Notes: generated from the sequence alone by a model not told the origin. DNA of 64,000 bases from Bullera alba (GCA_001600095.1 BCIX01000001.1:4737198-4801197), one strand, 5' to 3'. Positions 8,718 through 21,646 are shown, numbered from the stretch's first letter. A program made the numbers and translations.

Positions 8718-11700
8718 ATGGACTCCCTGTGGCAGGAGCTAGAAGTCCGAGCTAGTTCGCTTCCTTGCCGACAGCTGATCATAGAACTTAGAGGCCCTCG
8801 TGGGTGGCAGCCGTTACCATACATCCACTCTGGGTTTGTGGTGCACCCATACCACCCTCTACCGCCAGCTTCGACCCCACGGACCCCGCTCTTCAACCCT
8901 GCTGCCGAGGAGGAAGGTACTTTACGCCAGTCGCACGACTTTGCGTCTACTGCCGCTACTGCAAATCCATATGGGATTCCGCTGGATATTGGAGACGAGT
9001 TCTTCGCTTTCGAAGAGTACAAATGTAGCTTGGAGGAGGATGGGAGGGGTGATGTGTGGTTCCGAGGGTATGTTGTGATGTGTACTCGAATAATTGAGGG
9101 CGCATGTTGACACTCTTCCAGCTATGTTGTGCAGGCCGTGAACCTCACAACACTGTCGTCATCATCGTCCAGCCCCAACACATATCCAAAACCCGAGCCA
9201 TCAGTGCTGATTGGCATCTTTCCTTCCTCCTGCGTGCACGTCCGGCCAGATATCTCGGTGGATGATGGCTCGCTTTCTGCAGCCTACGAAGCGGCGGTAC
9301 GTCTCGCAGACGAGGATAGAGGGAGAGAACCGCAAGCCCGGGAGATGGAAGCTGTAAAAGAGGAAGACGAGGAAGAAGACGAGGAGACCAAAGTTCGCTC
9401 GCCCAAGCTCGAGCCTTCAAAGAGGTCGTCGGTTATTGTGGGAGGTGTAGTGGATATTCCTGCTGGGTCTTCTTTGACAAGACGACAGAGTCTTGGGAGC
9501 AGCAGTAAGGCCAAACGACCCAAATCCCTGATTCTCGACAAGGCCCAGACCATCCTCGCGGAAGAAGAGGCAAAGGAACAGCCACCATTACCCCGACTTA
9601 CTGCTGGTGACTCGACGATAGCCGGTCAACAGTGGCCCCTAGTGGATGAGATAGCCTGTGCCATCAGAGAATGGAATGTGGTGAGTAATCGACCCCGTGA
9701 AACCAGCTCACTCTGTAGCGCTTGCCAACTTACCTCGCCAACCGGGAATACAGGCTGTTTAGTACCGTCACCCAGCACATTGATGCTCTACTTCTGGGCC
9801 GGCGGCAGCTGCTCTCCCAGACCCTGAGCGGAGGAGAGCTTAACAAGGTCCGCCGGGAGTGTGTCTCGAGGTTGGCTAAATGCAACGTTGCGCAGGGCCT
9901 CGAGGTCATAGTGAGGAATCTCGACGACGGCAGCGTCATGGCCACGGACAAGGACAAAGCGTATGCTGGAGCAACTTGGACCGATGGAATAACCTGCTAC
10001 GTCCGACAGGCTCAGGTAAGAGCGTCAGATTGGACGTACGCTGACTGTAGTTTGCCTATATCGACGTTTTGCCGCTGGATAAACCGCCCACTCTCTTCAC
10101 TCGGCTCAATTCCGATAAAGCATCCAGAGCGAGTCCATCGCACCACCTTCTACTCGACTTCAAGGCGTTCATTGCCAGCCCCTGCGCTCCAGGAGAAACC
10201 GCCGAACTGTTTTTCTCACTGTACAACCAAAATGAAAACCGCTTCGTCACCGAGGAATTTCATCTCGTGCTCAACCACCTCGGGAGTCCAGCCCGTGATT
10301 CCGAGCAACGCCTCGGTCGGCTCAAGACACTATTTACGGAGCTCAAGCCTGAAGACCTGTCGAATCACGTTTATCTAGTCTGCAAGGTGGTGCGCAACGG
10401 AGCGCTGAAAATGCGGTCGGAGGCAATGGCCGGCACATTGGACTCGCAACATCGCAGTGGAATGACCAGGAGTCGCAGTGGAAATCTGCTTGGAGAGATG
10501 GGGACAATAAGGGAGAACGTCTCGAACGACGCTCTGACGGAAGACTCTTTTTCTGTGACTTCCGGTAGTCGCCAAGTCAACGCTCTCGATCGGACCATGA
10601 CATCGACAGAGTCCATTGTCGACGGCAGACCCTCGTATCGACGCCCTTTAGGCTGCGCCGTTATCGAAATGCCGCTATTGTCAAAGCTGGTCTCTGATGC
10701 GCAAGGCACGGAAGTTATCATGCCCATATACATTCCTCGTGACGAGGCAAGCTTCGCAACATTGCACGAGGATGTTATTCATCGTCGATCCAAAGAGTTT
10801 TACACCACATCAAGGTAGGTTTACCGTTGTGTCCTCGGCTGATCACTCAGGGCCGAATCCATAGCGATCTCACTCAAGGTCTTCACTGGTGTGACCTCGC
10901 ATGTGATTCAGTCCCACCCATCCATTCTCATCGACGTACCGATCACAAGTCGCCTTGGCTTCCCCGATGTTCCAGAGGTGAAGGCCCGCAGAAATGATCT
11001 CTACGTCAAGCTCTGGTCGGCCAATTTCTTCCCCGCACCCTCGTCAAATGGCGGCTCGATCCGCGGTCGCAAGACTATACCGGCCAATCACGGCAATGTC
11101 CAAGTGACAGTAGAAGCGAGAACATCCGATGGGACTTTGATCCCAGATGCCATGTTCGCCGGAGGCTCTGGAGAAGGCGCCACGCCATACTACCACTCTC
11201 TCGTTTTCTACAACAACGATAAGCCAACCTTGGGAGAGTTGATCAAGGTATCGCTACCCACCACTGACTGCCATCTCTTTCTCACATTCCGATCGAGAGG
11301 GAAATCGCACTCGGCCGACCTCGAAAAGCCTTTCGCATACGCCTACCTGCCTCTCATCACCGTCGGCTCCTGCATAGACGATGGATCACACGACCTGCCC
11401 CTCCATCGTATGGAGCGAAGCTTCCAACCAGCACCAAGCGCCTATCTATCTGGTGTTAGTGATGGAATGCTCCGTGACAAGATGGCGATTCGTACATACC
11501 TCTGCTCCAACGTGCTAAGCCAGGACAAAACCCTCCAAGCTCTATTTACATGGCAGGGCCACTCAATCGACGATCTCTCGCCGACGCTCCAGATGCTGCG
11601 ATTTGTGGCGGAAGAGGAACTGGCCAAGTTCATCCCACGGATTCTCGACTCGCTGTTCGGCATGATGGCCGCAAGTCTCGGTGAACGACAGGTCGAAATA

Positions 11701-14700
11701 GACGATCAAGTACTTCAATGCCTCATCAAAGTGCTGTCAATGAACACCGATAGGCGGTTCCCGAACTTTGGCTCAGTCTTGGAACAGTACATCACCCAAC
11801 ACTTCAACCACCCCACTTCCTCCTTCAATCTACTTCGCTCAATGAAGACGACCATGTCAAAGCCCAACACCCAAGAGTACCGATCCTTCCTCAAAGTATG
11901 GCATCTATTCTTCCGGTTCATCGTACGGTCGAGGGAGTTGGACCGAGCCAAAGGTATTGGTCTGGACGCGACGTCTGCACATATCGAGGCAGACTTTCAG
12001 AGGCAGACGAAAGCGATCCTCGGCGAGATCAACACTTTGATGGTCAACAAGGACAAGAACCTGATCGGAACGCAAGCCGTCGCCGTGCAACACTATGCGG
12101 ATATATTGCCCGATCTCGCTCAGGTGTTCCCCAAACTTGAAATTGCAGAGATGATCATTGATTTCGTCGACAAATTGACCTATGCCCAAGGATCAATCGC
12201 AATCTACAAATTGTCACTCCTGGTCCAGGTGGTCAATCACCTCTTCGACACGAAAGACACCCGAGCACTCCTGGTCCCAGCAACTGTTCGATGGGTCAAA
12301 CCCCATTTGGGCAAGTACAACCCTGGCTTCGCGCTCAAGGAGGCTCAGTCGGTCAAAGACGCTAGACAGGTCAAATGGCTGGAGTGCAATCGCCTCGCAA
12401 TCACGGTGAGTCGGAGAATCAGACGAGACGATTGAGCTGACGGCTATAGGTGATCGCGTGTATGGTCACCAAATTGCAGGAGTGGCACTCGTCGCCTGTG
12501 ATCTTCGACGATGCCTCTCTTAAAGCCCAGGAAGAGGACAACTTGGAGTACTGCTTGACTCTATTGCCAAGGTATGTAAAAGCCAGAGTTTTCACTCGCT
12601 CATAGTCCAGCCTGTTCCAGTCACATGCCGAATTGGCCAGTCAGGAAACACAGTCCCTTCTTCTGCGGAATCGCTCAAGTGCTCCGGGATACAAAACCAC
12701 GCCTGACCTGTTCCCCTCGTCACATCCATTCAACCTGATTGTCGATCTGCCACCTCCGTCTCTACTCAACCAGAACAGCGCGGGTGGCAGTGACATTCCC
12801 GCGTCTACCGGCTCCTTCAACAGTGGCCTCGCAGAGTGCACGACCGTTCTTATGACACTCATACTCGTCACGCCTCGACAAAACGCGACTCGTTGGCTGC
12901 TCGAGGTGGTTGACTTTGAAGGTGCAGCCGGTACCTCGACGATGCTACAGTCGGCTTTCGCGGCTTGTCGATCGATACTTCGGCATGAGCCATTCCCCGC
13001 GGTATGGCTATCTCTGCACTTGATGTGTCTAGAGGGAATAATTCGTTTGTTGGAGGTGGTATCGGAGGTTGTGGAAACGGAAACTTTCGTCCCAGCCGTC
13101 AACGCCATGGACAGCTTCGATATCAAGCTCTGGACATCGCTCTTCGAGTTGATATGCGAGTTGGCCGCATCGGACGAGCTCGTGCTAGAGGACCAGGGTC
13201 AACAGCGAAGACGAGCCCAGTGGATCATTGCTGGCGATCTGCGCGATCATACGGCTGCTTTACTGCATCGACTGTGGAATGCCATCGGATGGTCAGTAGA
13301 GCAAGCACAACCATCCAGTCTGAGATATGGAGGGGTGAGTAATAACTCGTAGCGCTGCTGACCGTCTAGTATCAAACCCGCCTGACCAACCTCGCCGGAA
13401 GAATCCTTGGACTTTGCCTTTCTGGACACGATGCAATGTGCGAGACGGCAGTCGAGATCCTCTTCTCAATGATCTATGCGGAGTATGTGCTTGATGGCAA
13501 GTTCGAGTCCATCAAAACGGAAATTTTGGCCAAACTCGACACACTCGTGAGTCCTCATAATAATACCAGTCATGTACTGGGCACATAGTGACTAATACAT
13601 GTGTCCAGTTCTTGAGCAAAGCGCCCACTTCGGACCCGACGCTTCGAGCTTACTTTGTGGCCCAACTCCGAGTAGTATTCGAGGACTCGCCACAGATCGA
13701 CTCTACCTTCCACTCCAAAGTTGGGTCTTTCTTGGATGAGATTGAGCTCTTCATCGATCTTCTCCTCACCTTGCGGGACCTACCGGAAGACTCAATCACT
13801 TGGAAGGACGAAAAGTCGTTGGCAGTCTACCGCCTGATGTTGTTCGCCAAACGAACCAACAGGCTGGATCTCTATATTCAGTTCACGCACCAGCTGATCC
13901 AGATCAGTCTCGCAAACAAAGACTGGCTCAGCGCCGGAAACGCTCTGCGGATGCACGCGGAGCTATACGAATGGAGATTGGATGGTGGACTGCTTGGCGA
14001 GTTCAAGGCTGGTACTATTGACTTGCCCATTCAGAATCACTTCGGGCGCAAGGAAAGCTTGTACTACCATGCCATCGATTATCTAGGTGAGTGACGGTAG
14101 AGAGGGCTCAGAGCTGTGGTACTGACCATACGTAGCCGAAGCTGAAGCGTACGAATCGGCACTGGAGTTATGCCAAGAAATGGTCGTACAGCATCAACGT
14201 CTCACTTTTACAATCCCAAAGCTCTCAGAGTTGCTTGTCTACCAAGCGAGGCTGTGGGAGAAGATTGGCAGTACTTCCCGACCCAAGCCAGAGTACTTCA
14301 GAGTGGTGAGTCCAGCCGATCAGTGACGCTAGTCGAGCTGACTCGCATGTAGGCATACTTTGGCGAAGTCAATCCGCTAGATAAAGGAAAAGACTACATC
14401 GTCAGGGGTCAGCCATGGGAGCGATACTCCGACTTGTAAGCTCCTCCATCATGCCCTATCGGAAAACGTGCTGACTTGATCAGTTGCGAGACGATACAGT
14501 CAAAGTTCCCTTCAGCCATGATCCATCGATCGAAAATCCCTCCGCCTGAATCGGTTCGATTGGGAGACGAGCCCGTCGTCTGGGTTACATCAGTAGTTCC
14601 GGAGCCCGATATGAATGTACCAGCACTCGCGGATGGAGTTGCGGAGAATGTCCAGAACCACTGGAGGTACAACAACATCAAGGCGTTCTCCAGTCAAAGG

Positions 14701-16040
14701 CCATATCTCCGCGATACGCGAGAGAGCGAGACAGTTCTCAGTTGGATGGAGAAGACAATTTTGACGAGTGAGCCATCCGGGGCAGGGGAAGTGTCGAGAG
14801 CTGACGAGAAAATCAGCCGCCGACGTGCTGCCTGGAGTACTGAATCGAAGCGAGGTGGTGGATATCCGTTACGAGCAAATCGCCCCAATCAGTAACGCCC
14901 TGAGCGAAATCGCCAAGGCGACCAAAACACTCAAAGCGTTGATTCAGCCAAGGACGGGGGCGCAAATCGAGTGAGTCGGTCAATCAAGTCGAGGTGCCCT
15001 ACTGACTTATCCTATAGCATCAAATTGTTGGGCAACACTATCAACGGTGCTGTGGATTCACCTGTCAACGGCGGGGTCAAGCTATACCAGAGCGTGCGTG
15101 AATTCATTGGTCTTGACTGACATTTCCTCAGACGTTCCTGATTCCAGCCTACCTCGAAAATAATCCCGGCGATGCGATCCAGGTGCAAAAGCTGCGTTCG
15201 TCAATCATCGACTATGTGAAAGCCATCTCCGACACCATGGACGTTCACAGGCTCGAGTGCCGTGATCCCGCCTTCCACGAGGCCTTAAGAAGCCGTGGGT
15301 ACCAGTATCCGCATCAAAGAGCCTGGTAAACTGATCATGTGACAGACTTCCACCGAGCGTTCCCGGATGAGATTGCTCAGATATCCAGTGGACGAAGCCG
15401 ACTCGATCGGCCACAACTTGACGCGCCTCTCCCGCCTCTGCCTTCGGCTGGTCACTCGGACACGGCTTCGTCATTACAGATACCCAGCATTACGCATACC
15501 GATCCAGCCAGACTTTCCACAATGTCTTTCGGAACGACATCGGCGTATATCCTCCCTGCACTCAAGCTGGGTCCTTCTAGGGGCACAACGCCCATTCCAG
15601 GATCTACCGGCATTGAGATCACCAATGGCTCTCTCGACCACAGTAGAGGCACAATGTCACTCCCTCAATCACCCTCATTGCCCACTACGTCGACCTCCTC
15701 ACTCAGACATTCGGTGTTGTCGACCAAGAGCCCGGTCAGATCGTTATCGAGGAACGCAGCCTCCTTCTCCGCTGGCACAGGTGGCCCCAAGTCAAGCCTT
15801 CACCGCGATCAGAGCGTAAATGGCAGCGTGAGGGGCGGACCGGCTGGTCGAGATGTGGCTGGAAGTGTGAGATCGTCAAGGGACGACAGTATCAGCTTCA
15901 TCAGCGAGGGTACCGTCGGCGATTACGGAAACAATGTCACGACGTCGACAATCCAGGATGGCGGACAGACGGGCAAGAAAGACACGGGCACAGCGACAAA
16001 GAGCCGCTTGAAGCGGTTCAGCACGTTGATCAGAAGGTGA
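8718..16040 (+). CDS. DOCK-family (CZH) Rho/Rac guanine-nucleotide exchange factor
   Basis: DOCK proteins activate Rac/Cdc42-type GTPases through a DHR2 domain, usually with an ELMO partner. The spliced product is about 2,100-2,200 residues in many exons. The N-terminus has an SH3-like fold signature (GFVVHPYHPL, PLDIGDEFFAFEEY, WFRGYVV, IGIFPSSCVHVRPD). A DHR1/C2 region follows around 10.9-11.4 kb (RNDLYVKLWSANFFP, VQVTVEARTSDG, YYHSLVFYNNDKPTLGELIK). A long helical middle comes next. The C-terminal DHR2 lies at about 14.0-15.4 kb. It includes YYHAIDYLAEAEAYESALEL, YFRVAYFGEV, YIVRGQPWERYSDF and YRDTRESETVLSWME-like segments. A Ser/Pro-rich tail ends in RLKRFSTLIRR. The start is uncertain: the ATG at 8718 reads straight into the SH3, but an ATG at 8673 with a spliced leader is also possible. 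Closest known relatives are the Dck1/Dock1-type proteins. Confidence 0.92.
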
Positions 16041-16361
16041 ACATGTGTTTTCAGTGTAGTTTCTTCAGGAGGGGTCGTGCACAATTAGCACTACTCATCG
16101 TCATGACTTTCACATGTATGTGATACAAGGTTCCAAGCATGAGTCCACGGCTTGTCTCCCGAGCTGGTCAATGCCGCTCGTATTTATTATCGCTTGTAGC
16201 TTGAAGAACGTACGCCCAGGAAGGGAATTACGTAACGCTCAGTATCAGCAAAGCTTTTTTTGAACGGATGTCGATCACTAGTAGAGTACCTCGACTTTAG
16301 TGGTTGTCGACTTGCAGTCAGCTTGTGCGTCACTGAGCAATCCAATCCAATATCAGACAGC
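16041..16361. promoter_or_regulatory. Intergenic, DOCK gene to next gene
   Basis: 320 bp between two same-strand genes. It must hold the DOCK 3' end and the next promoter. Nothing else is visible. Confidence 0.4.
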
Positions 16362-17811
16362 ATGGCCAAGAAGATCGCAGCGCCGAAACAGGCAATTCAG
16401 CCTGCTCAGGGGAAGAAAATCACATTCGGGGAGGACGAAGACGAGGAAGAGCTCGACTTTGCACCAGTTGCAAGTTCGTCCAAAAGCCCGTACCGTGCGG
16501 CCAAGTCGAATCGGAGACACATCCAGGACGAAGAGAGCGGAGATGAGGAGGAGAGCGATGACGATGCACCGGAAGCGGTGGGGATGACACAAGGCAAAGC
16601 TGCAGAAAAGCTAGAGTTAGAGAAGCAACGTCGGTGAGTGCACAATCCACAGTATAGAGAGGGCTCGGAATGCTTGACTCTACTCCTGTTCATGAACTGA
16701 CTATTCGCTTCTTACAGAGCACAAGACGAGAAGAAACGTCTGGCTAAGGAACGTCAAGCGAAGATAGCCGAAGCGAAGCAAGCCAAACTGGAAGCCAGCA
16801 AGAAGACGACGCCGAAGAAAGCTGGCAAGGGCAAAGCTGCACAGAAGCCCAACACCGAGGACGATGACGAGGATACTCGACGATTAAGGGCGAGAATGGA
16901 GAAGGCTATGGAGCAGGGTGATGAGCATTCCGACATGTCTGGCGAGGATTTCTCCGGTGACGAAGATGACGAAGAAGGATCGGAGGATGGTGAATCCTTC
17001 CACACAGAGTCCGAAGGGAACGGATCGGGGCTTGAGGACGAGGACGAGGAGGGCGAGGTGGACGAGGACGATGATGACGACTCGGAGACTCTAGAGGAGG
17101 GACCTATAGACGACGCAACGAGGCGACTAAGGGAGAGAATGCAGGAGGCAATGGAGGCAGCGGAGAGGAGAGCAGGCCTGGCGCCGGCACCCAAAGCCGG
17201 AAAGATGGAGTCAAAGTCGAAGGGCATTCTCAAAAACAGCTCCGCCTCGGACAGCACATCGGCGGCCGTGGCAGAGGGCAGTAAGAAGCGAAAGGTCGCA
17301 GCGGTAGAGGAGACTGCGGATGACGAGGAGAATTGGGACATGTCTGCAGGTGTTGGTGACGGACCGGGCTTCCTGTCTGCGGCAGCGCTGCGTGCAGCGG
17401 AGAAATCGCATCAAGAGCGAAAAGCGAGAAAACAGGCCAAAGCAACACAAGAGTCGGTGCGAAAGGTGGAAGCGAATGGGAACAAGAAGAAGAAGAGGAA
17501 CAGGAGGAAGCTCAAGCGAGAGGATGGCAAGAAGGAGATCGAGTGAGTGGTCGTTTGTGCCAGCGGTCGCAGATCCAGACTGACGGTTTCGTAGTGGCAA
17601 GACGTTGCAGCTCCTGCAGCCAACCCTGGATCTAGCGCCTGGGTCTCTGCCTCCTGTCTTTTCCGCGAGCTCGTCACTGAAGGGCCAAGCTGCGGGGACC
17701 GCCTCCAAGACCAAGTTCGTCAAAGTCGCCATGAAGGCAAGCGGACAGATACCCAGTAAAGGGGTAATGGACGGAAGAAAGGCGGTGGCAGCGAAGAGGC
17801 GGCGTGTCTAA
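16362..17811 (+). CDS. Acidic/basic low-complexity protein, nucleolar-like, unknown function
   Basis: Three exons (16362-16633, 16718-17542, 17595-17811) give 437 residues. Start MAKKIAAPKQ, with a possible in-frame upstream ATG at 16260 that I reject because it adds an uncharacteristic Cys-rich leader. It has three parts. First come Asp/Glu blocks (ITFGEDEDEEELDF and a long Glu/Asp/Ser run at about 170-240). Next is a predicted coiled helix rich in Lys/Gln/Ala (FLSAAALRAAEKSHQERKAR). Then comes a Lys/Arg cluster (NKKKKRNRRKLKRE), and the end is AVAAKRRRV. Alternating acidic runs and KKRK-type clusters are typical of ribosome-biogenesis (SSU processome) proteins such as the Bud21/Utp16 type. 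That is an inference from composition only. No catalytic domain is visible. Confidence 0.75.
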
Positions 17812-18110
17812 GAGATGCGTTACACCGAAGGGCACTTTATGCATCCTGTGTTTTTATGTACATCACTTGACGCGTTGTTATCCTGCGGCTAGTTCGCGTG
17901 CAGCATGTATGCAGCACAGCTCCAGTCCTGAGACATCGCAAATGCAGGATGGGCGGCACGGCTTCTTGATCACTGGTTCCTGGAGAACCTCCTCCACTTT
18001 GAGAGGCCGCTCAAGCGTTCACTGATTCTTGACTTCGTACAATTCACTACATTGCGGCCAGATAATATCCACCAAACCCCAGCACCACCGTCCAGAACCC
18101 ACAAGACACA

Positions 18111-19124
18111 ATGAACGACCCAGTGGCCTCCATATCCGCTCCTCCACCTCGATACCTTCTCGAGTCCGACTCGTCCGACGAGGAAGGGCAGGGATATTAC
18201 GCCGGTGCGGCGGGAGGTCCCTCTTCACGACCTAAAATTCGACAGACAACGTCCGCAGAGATCTCCATCGAGGGCATCCCTGCCACTAAGTTGTATGACT
18301 GCGTGATCGTTGGTACTGGCCAAGCAGGCAGGTATATCGCGAAGAAAGCAGGAAAAGGGCACGAGGATCCGACGATAAAGGTGAAATCGTCAAACGGACT
18401 TCTGGGACGGGGCTGGGAGTTGAATGACAAGGAAGTGCTTCTTGCCCTGGACGATGTGGAAAATGAGGACGTATGGACGATCTCGAAGGCGCTCTTGGAG
18501 AAGATCAATGCATCAAGCTGGTACGTCTGAGAATTGTCCCGAGATGCGAGAAGCCATGCCTCAGCAAGAGCTGATGTAAATCTCTAGGGTGATAGTCTCG
18601 ACATACCTGCCTTCCATGTACATCGTCAATGATAACAAGGCGGGAGAAAGAATCAGCGGTGAAGCCCCTATACGATACATCTCGTCTGCGGGACGCGATA
18701 TAAATCGCGGGATTGAGAAGACCGGAGCCGTCAAGCTTAACTCCCCCAACTTCGTCACTGGTCTTTCGGCCGCTTTGGCATCAGCAGTGAGCTCAGCTTC
18801 TTCTCATATGAGAAATTCTACAACCTGCTGTTTGGCTGACTTTCATGATAGATCGTACATCCCGTTACCTCGGGAGTCGCAGAGGGCTTCACTATCCTAT
18901 CCCTGCCTTTGCCTCTGTCGCAGATATCATCCGTGTATATGACGTCCACCGCTGGCGTCGTGGCTCCGGGTCTAGCCCAGCTCCTGAAGAGCGCTTCCAC
19001 AACCTCATCAAGCGCTTGGGGCGAGGGAGACGATGAGCCGTATGTCAATATCGGTGCGGGAAGGAAGAAGGAGAGCAGGGGCAGTGGACAGAAGAGGGAG
19101 GAGTACAGTAGCATGTACATGTGA
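18111..19124 (+). CDS. Proteasome assembly chaperone 1 (PAC1/Pba1)-like protein
   Basis: Three exons (18111-18520, 18588-18786, 18852-19124) splice to 293 residues. After an acidic disordered N-terminus (ESDSSDEEGQG) come beta-alpha segments. These are KLYDCVIVGTGQAGRYI, WVIVSTYLPSMYI, KLNSPNFVTGLSAALASAIV and GFTILSLPLPLSQI. The order and spacing resemble the PAC1/Pba1 family (compare the human pattern FIIAIGNNAV ... QPNIVHDLPAAVLSYC). This family pairs with PAC2/Pba2 to cap and guide assembly of the 20S alpha ring. The C-terminus ends REEYSSMYM. Yeast Pba1/Pba2 insert a C-terminal HbYX (hydrophobic-Tyr-X) motif into the alpha ring. Here the last three residues are M-Y-M, which fit HbYX exactly. 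That supports the call, although overall similarity judged by eye is weak. Confidence 0.55.
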
Positions 19125-19725
19125 TCAGGTATGAATGCATACCTGCGATCCGAGAACAGCACGGCCCAATATCTGGACAGACTGTTGGAAGCGGGAGAGA
19201 GTTGATGCATCCGGGTTCCCAGACGTTCCAAGCTGATGGCTGCTCGGAGAGGACCCAGCGAAGACACGAAGACCGCTGTTGTAGTCAGTTTGCTCTCCCA
19301 CGCTGTGAGTTTGCATAAACTCGGGCATAGCGGGCAGTTGGCCGAGCCTGCGTAAGCCGATCGAGCGATCGATTCCTGCAGACGGGCCGATACCTTGGAA
19401 CGTTATTATGACGACTCGAGGCGCTAATCTTTCACTCTATGGCCGATAAGGCGATTGCAGGAATCTGGCCTGGGATCAGAGACAGTCAGAGACAAGTGGG
19501 CCAGGCCGGGCCAGGCAGGGCCGCCGGCGACCGAAGCAGTCTGATCGGACTGTTCGATGGTCGTGTCGAACTCGATCGCGAGGATGCCGCGGTTCGAAAG
19601 GCCTGGCGGGCTGATCGCGCGGTCACCTTGGGATATAAGGCATGCATCATGGGCCGACGACTGCCCAGACCTACTCCACTCATCACTCTCAGCTCCCACT
19701 CCGAAAGTAACCCTCCCTAAACCTG
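19125..19725. promoter_or_regulatory. Intergenic region, about 600 bp
   Basis: Lies between two same-strand genes. A G+C-rich stretch with ggccagg repeats is at about 19498-19530. No gene is recognised. Confidence 0.4.
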
Positions 19726-20853
19726 ATGTCATCCCTTCGAAGTAGTATCGCCAAAAGACCTATATTACCTCGGTCCCAGATATCCTCTTTGTCGCTTCCA
19801 CCCCTTCTGCTTCCTATCCTACCTGCATCTCAGTGTTCCTCTTCCCCAGCGGCATACACCACCATCATAGCTAGAAGGACTACACCGTCACCAGGACCCT
19901 CCCGCAGTCGAACTCCATTACCACAACCGCAACAAATTCGCACCATGTCCACCACTGTCGATGATGTGCCTGAGATCATCCTGCAAACCAGGGCCGCAGC
20001 CAGCGGCAAGACTGGCGAATCGGTAGAGCCCAGACAGACCCTGCCCACCGAGGACATGGAGCCCGATCCAAGCAAAAGCATCCCCCTCCCGCCAAACAGG
20101 CAAAGGTTGATAGACGACGTGATCGCCCTATACTCTTGCCAGCCGACCGTAGAACGAGTCGCGAGGTACGCCCCAGGTGGGTCCATGTCCTCCATGATGA
20201 GCAATGGCCGTGTGCTAACATGTATTATCATAGCTTGTGTCTATGACGATCAGTTCGTCTACGCCAACGGTGAGTCACCGTGGCTGTCTCCGAGGGCGAG
20301 CAACTGCAGGTACTGATACCACCGCAGATCGATACAAGATGGCAGGACAATGGTTTGGCTTGCCAAAGCTTTTCCCAGCTTCCGAAAACCTCGGCTACGA
20401 GATCGTCAGAAACGACGACACTCTGATCCAGTTTAAGAACAAGCAGAGATGGTCGTTCCACCTCATTCCAAAGAAGGCGACCATCAACGCGTTGGTCAGT
20501 CTGGAGCTCGACCCCGCGACAAAAGACTCCGACTTCCCCCTCATCTTGTACCACAAGGTATGTTCACTCCAGACCGCCTTTTGCGAATAGCTCTCACACG
20601 TTAAAGGACCAAGCCAACGAGAAGGACTACTCGCACGAGGGCTTCGGCTTCTCATTCAAAAAGACCCAGGCCGATTTGGTCTCGAAGTTCATGAGCTCCA
20701 AGGAGGTGAAGTGGTTCAAGGTGAGTCCGTGATGTCGCTCGTCTCTGCTCGGTGCTGACCGCCACCCATTAGGGCGACGAGAACGCTGCCAAGGAGCCAG
20801 TCAAGAAGTACGGCAGTGGAACCAACGAGGCTCCAATGTCCACCGTTGTTTAA
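19726..20853 (+). CDS. Conserved fungal protein with mitochondrial-type N-terminus
   Basis: The N-terminus from the ATG at 19726 (MSSLRSSIAKRPILPRSQ...) is rich in Arg/Ser and has no acidic residue for about 80 residues, like a mitochondrial presequence. A second in-frame ATG at 19945 (MSTTVDDVPE) could give a cytosolic form. The body reads RQRLIDDVIALYSCQPTVER, CVYDDQFVYAN, DRYKMAGQWFGLPKLFPASE, then TLIQFKNKQRWSFHLI. It continues KKATINALVSLELDP and DFPLILYHKDQANEKDYSHE, ending EAPMSTVV. The pattern (helical start, D..FVYAN, W-x-F, beta strands with ..ALVSLEL) suggests an NTF2/SnoaL-like fold seen in uncharacterised fungal proteins, but no catalytic residues can be named. At least four introns of about 50 nt are present. 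Confidence 0.72.
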
Positions 20854-21176
20854 GTGTGCGGATTGTCATTCCAACGTAAAAAGTTGTAGCATTTACTCCA
20901 TGCGAGTGTACGATGTATAGCTGTCATCCTGTCTATCTGCTCGAGCACGGGGCACTGCGGATGCGCTGATCGCTGTTGCAGTCCCTGGCAGATTCCTCGT
21001 ACGACGGTGAATCGCTTTGGCTTGCTTTTAAGCGTGAGGTCGTTATCGTCGTTAATATGTTTATTCAATGCAGACGGTGTGGCTATCAAGTGTCATCGTC
21101 AGCTTGGGGGCGGGCCGAACGGACACCCGCACTGCTTGGGCAGTCCTCCCACTCACAAAAGTTCTATGCGTTCCGC
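20854..21176. other. Convergent 3' intergenic region
   Basis: About 320 bp separate the stop codons of the conserved mitochondrial-type gene (+) and SPT4 (-). No gene-like signal is seen. Confidence 0.4.
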
Positions 21177-21646
21177 CTAGTCCTCGACTGTGTCTCTCGG
21201 TCGATATTGCCCTCCTCTCGCCGCTATTGCCTCCTCCACATCCCTCGGTGGTCGACCCGTCACTCTGACCGCGTAGAAGCCTCGGACCTTCTTGTCTAGA
21301 TCCAAGCGTCAGCTTGCCAGCCGATACCAGATGACGAGTCATCTAGCTCACCTGTCCGCTGCCATCTCGCGACCCAACTTTCTCCGGGATCAATCATCGC
21401 TATCATCCCATCCCACATCGAACTCGTGCACTCGGCGACTCTATCCGAGCTTCCTCTCATCTAAGTGACGAATTTATGGTCAGCTAGATTGCTACATGCA
21501 ACAGCAGCTAAGCTTGCGACGAGTCTCACCTCCAATACGTCCTCGCAATTTGGACATCCTGTTCTCAGAAAGTCGTTGGCGGACTGTAGGATTGAGCAGA
21601 TCAGGCACGCTCTTAGGCCTCCTTTTCCGTCTCCTCTGCCTGGCAT
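21177..21646 (-). CDS. SPT4: Transcription elongation factor Spt4
   Basis: Three short exons (21646-21530, 21460-21352, 21295-21177) join exactly to 345 nt, that is 114 residues plus stop, the usual Spt4 size. The protein reads LRACLICSILQSANDF, GCPNCEDVLE (four Cys, C-x2-C ... C-x2-C, the zinc ribbon), RGSSDRVAECTSSMWDGMIA, MIDPGESWVARWQRTDKK and RGFYAVRVTGRPPRD. CTSS-x-(F/W)-DG and SWVA(K/R)WQR are diagnostic for the family. Spt4 binds Spt5 to form DSIF, which clamps RNA polymerase II and promotes processive elongation. No single exon exceeds 40 codons, so simple ORF calling would miss this gene. It is divergent to SNU66. Confidence 0.95.

Noticed and set aside
8549..9022. Long minus-strand open frame opposite the DOCK start
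   Set aside because: It is antisense to the SH3-coding exon and biased by it. Only its last part (from the ATG at 8659) was kept, as the first exon of the small gene.
16260..16361. Upstream in-frame ATG of the acidic/basic nucleolar-like gene
   Set aside because: It would add a Cys-containing leader unlike the rest, and the ATG at 16362 starts the charged protein directly.
16754..17341. Minus-strand Ser-rich frame of 195 codons
   Set aside because: It is the antisense shadow of the Glu/Asp-rich coding repeat of the plus-strand gene (GAG/GAT read as CTC/ATC and TCC/TCA).
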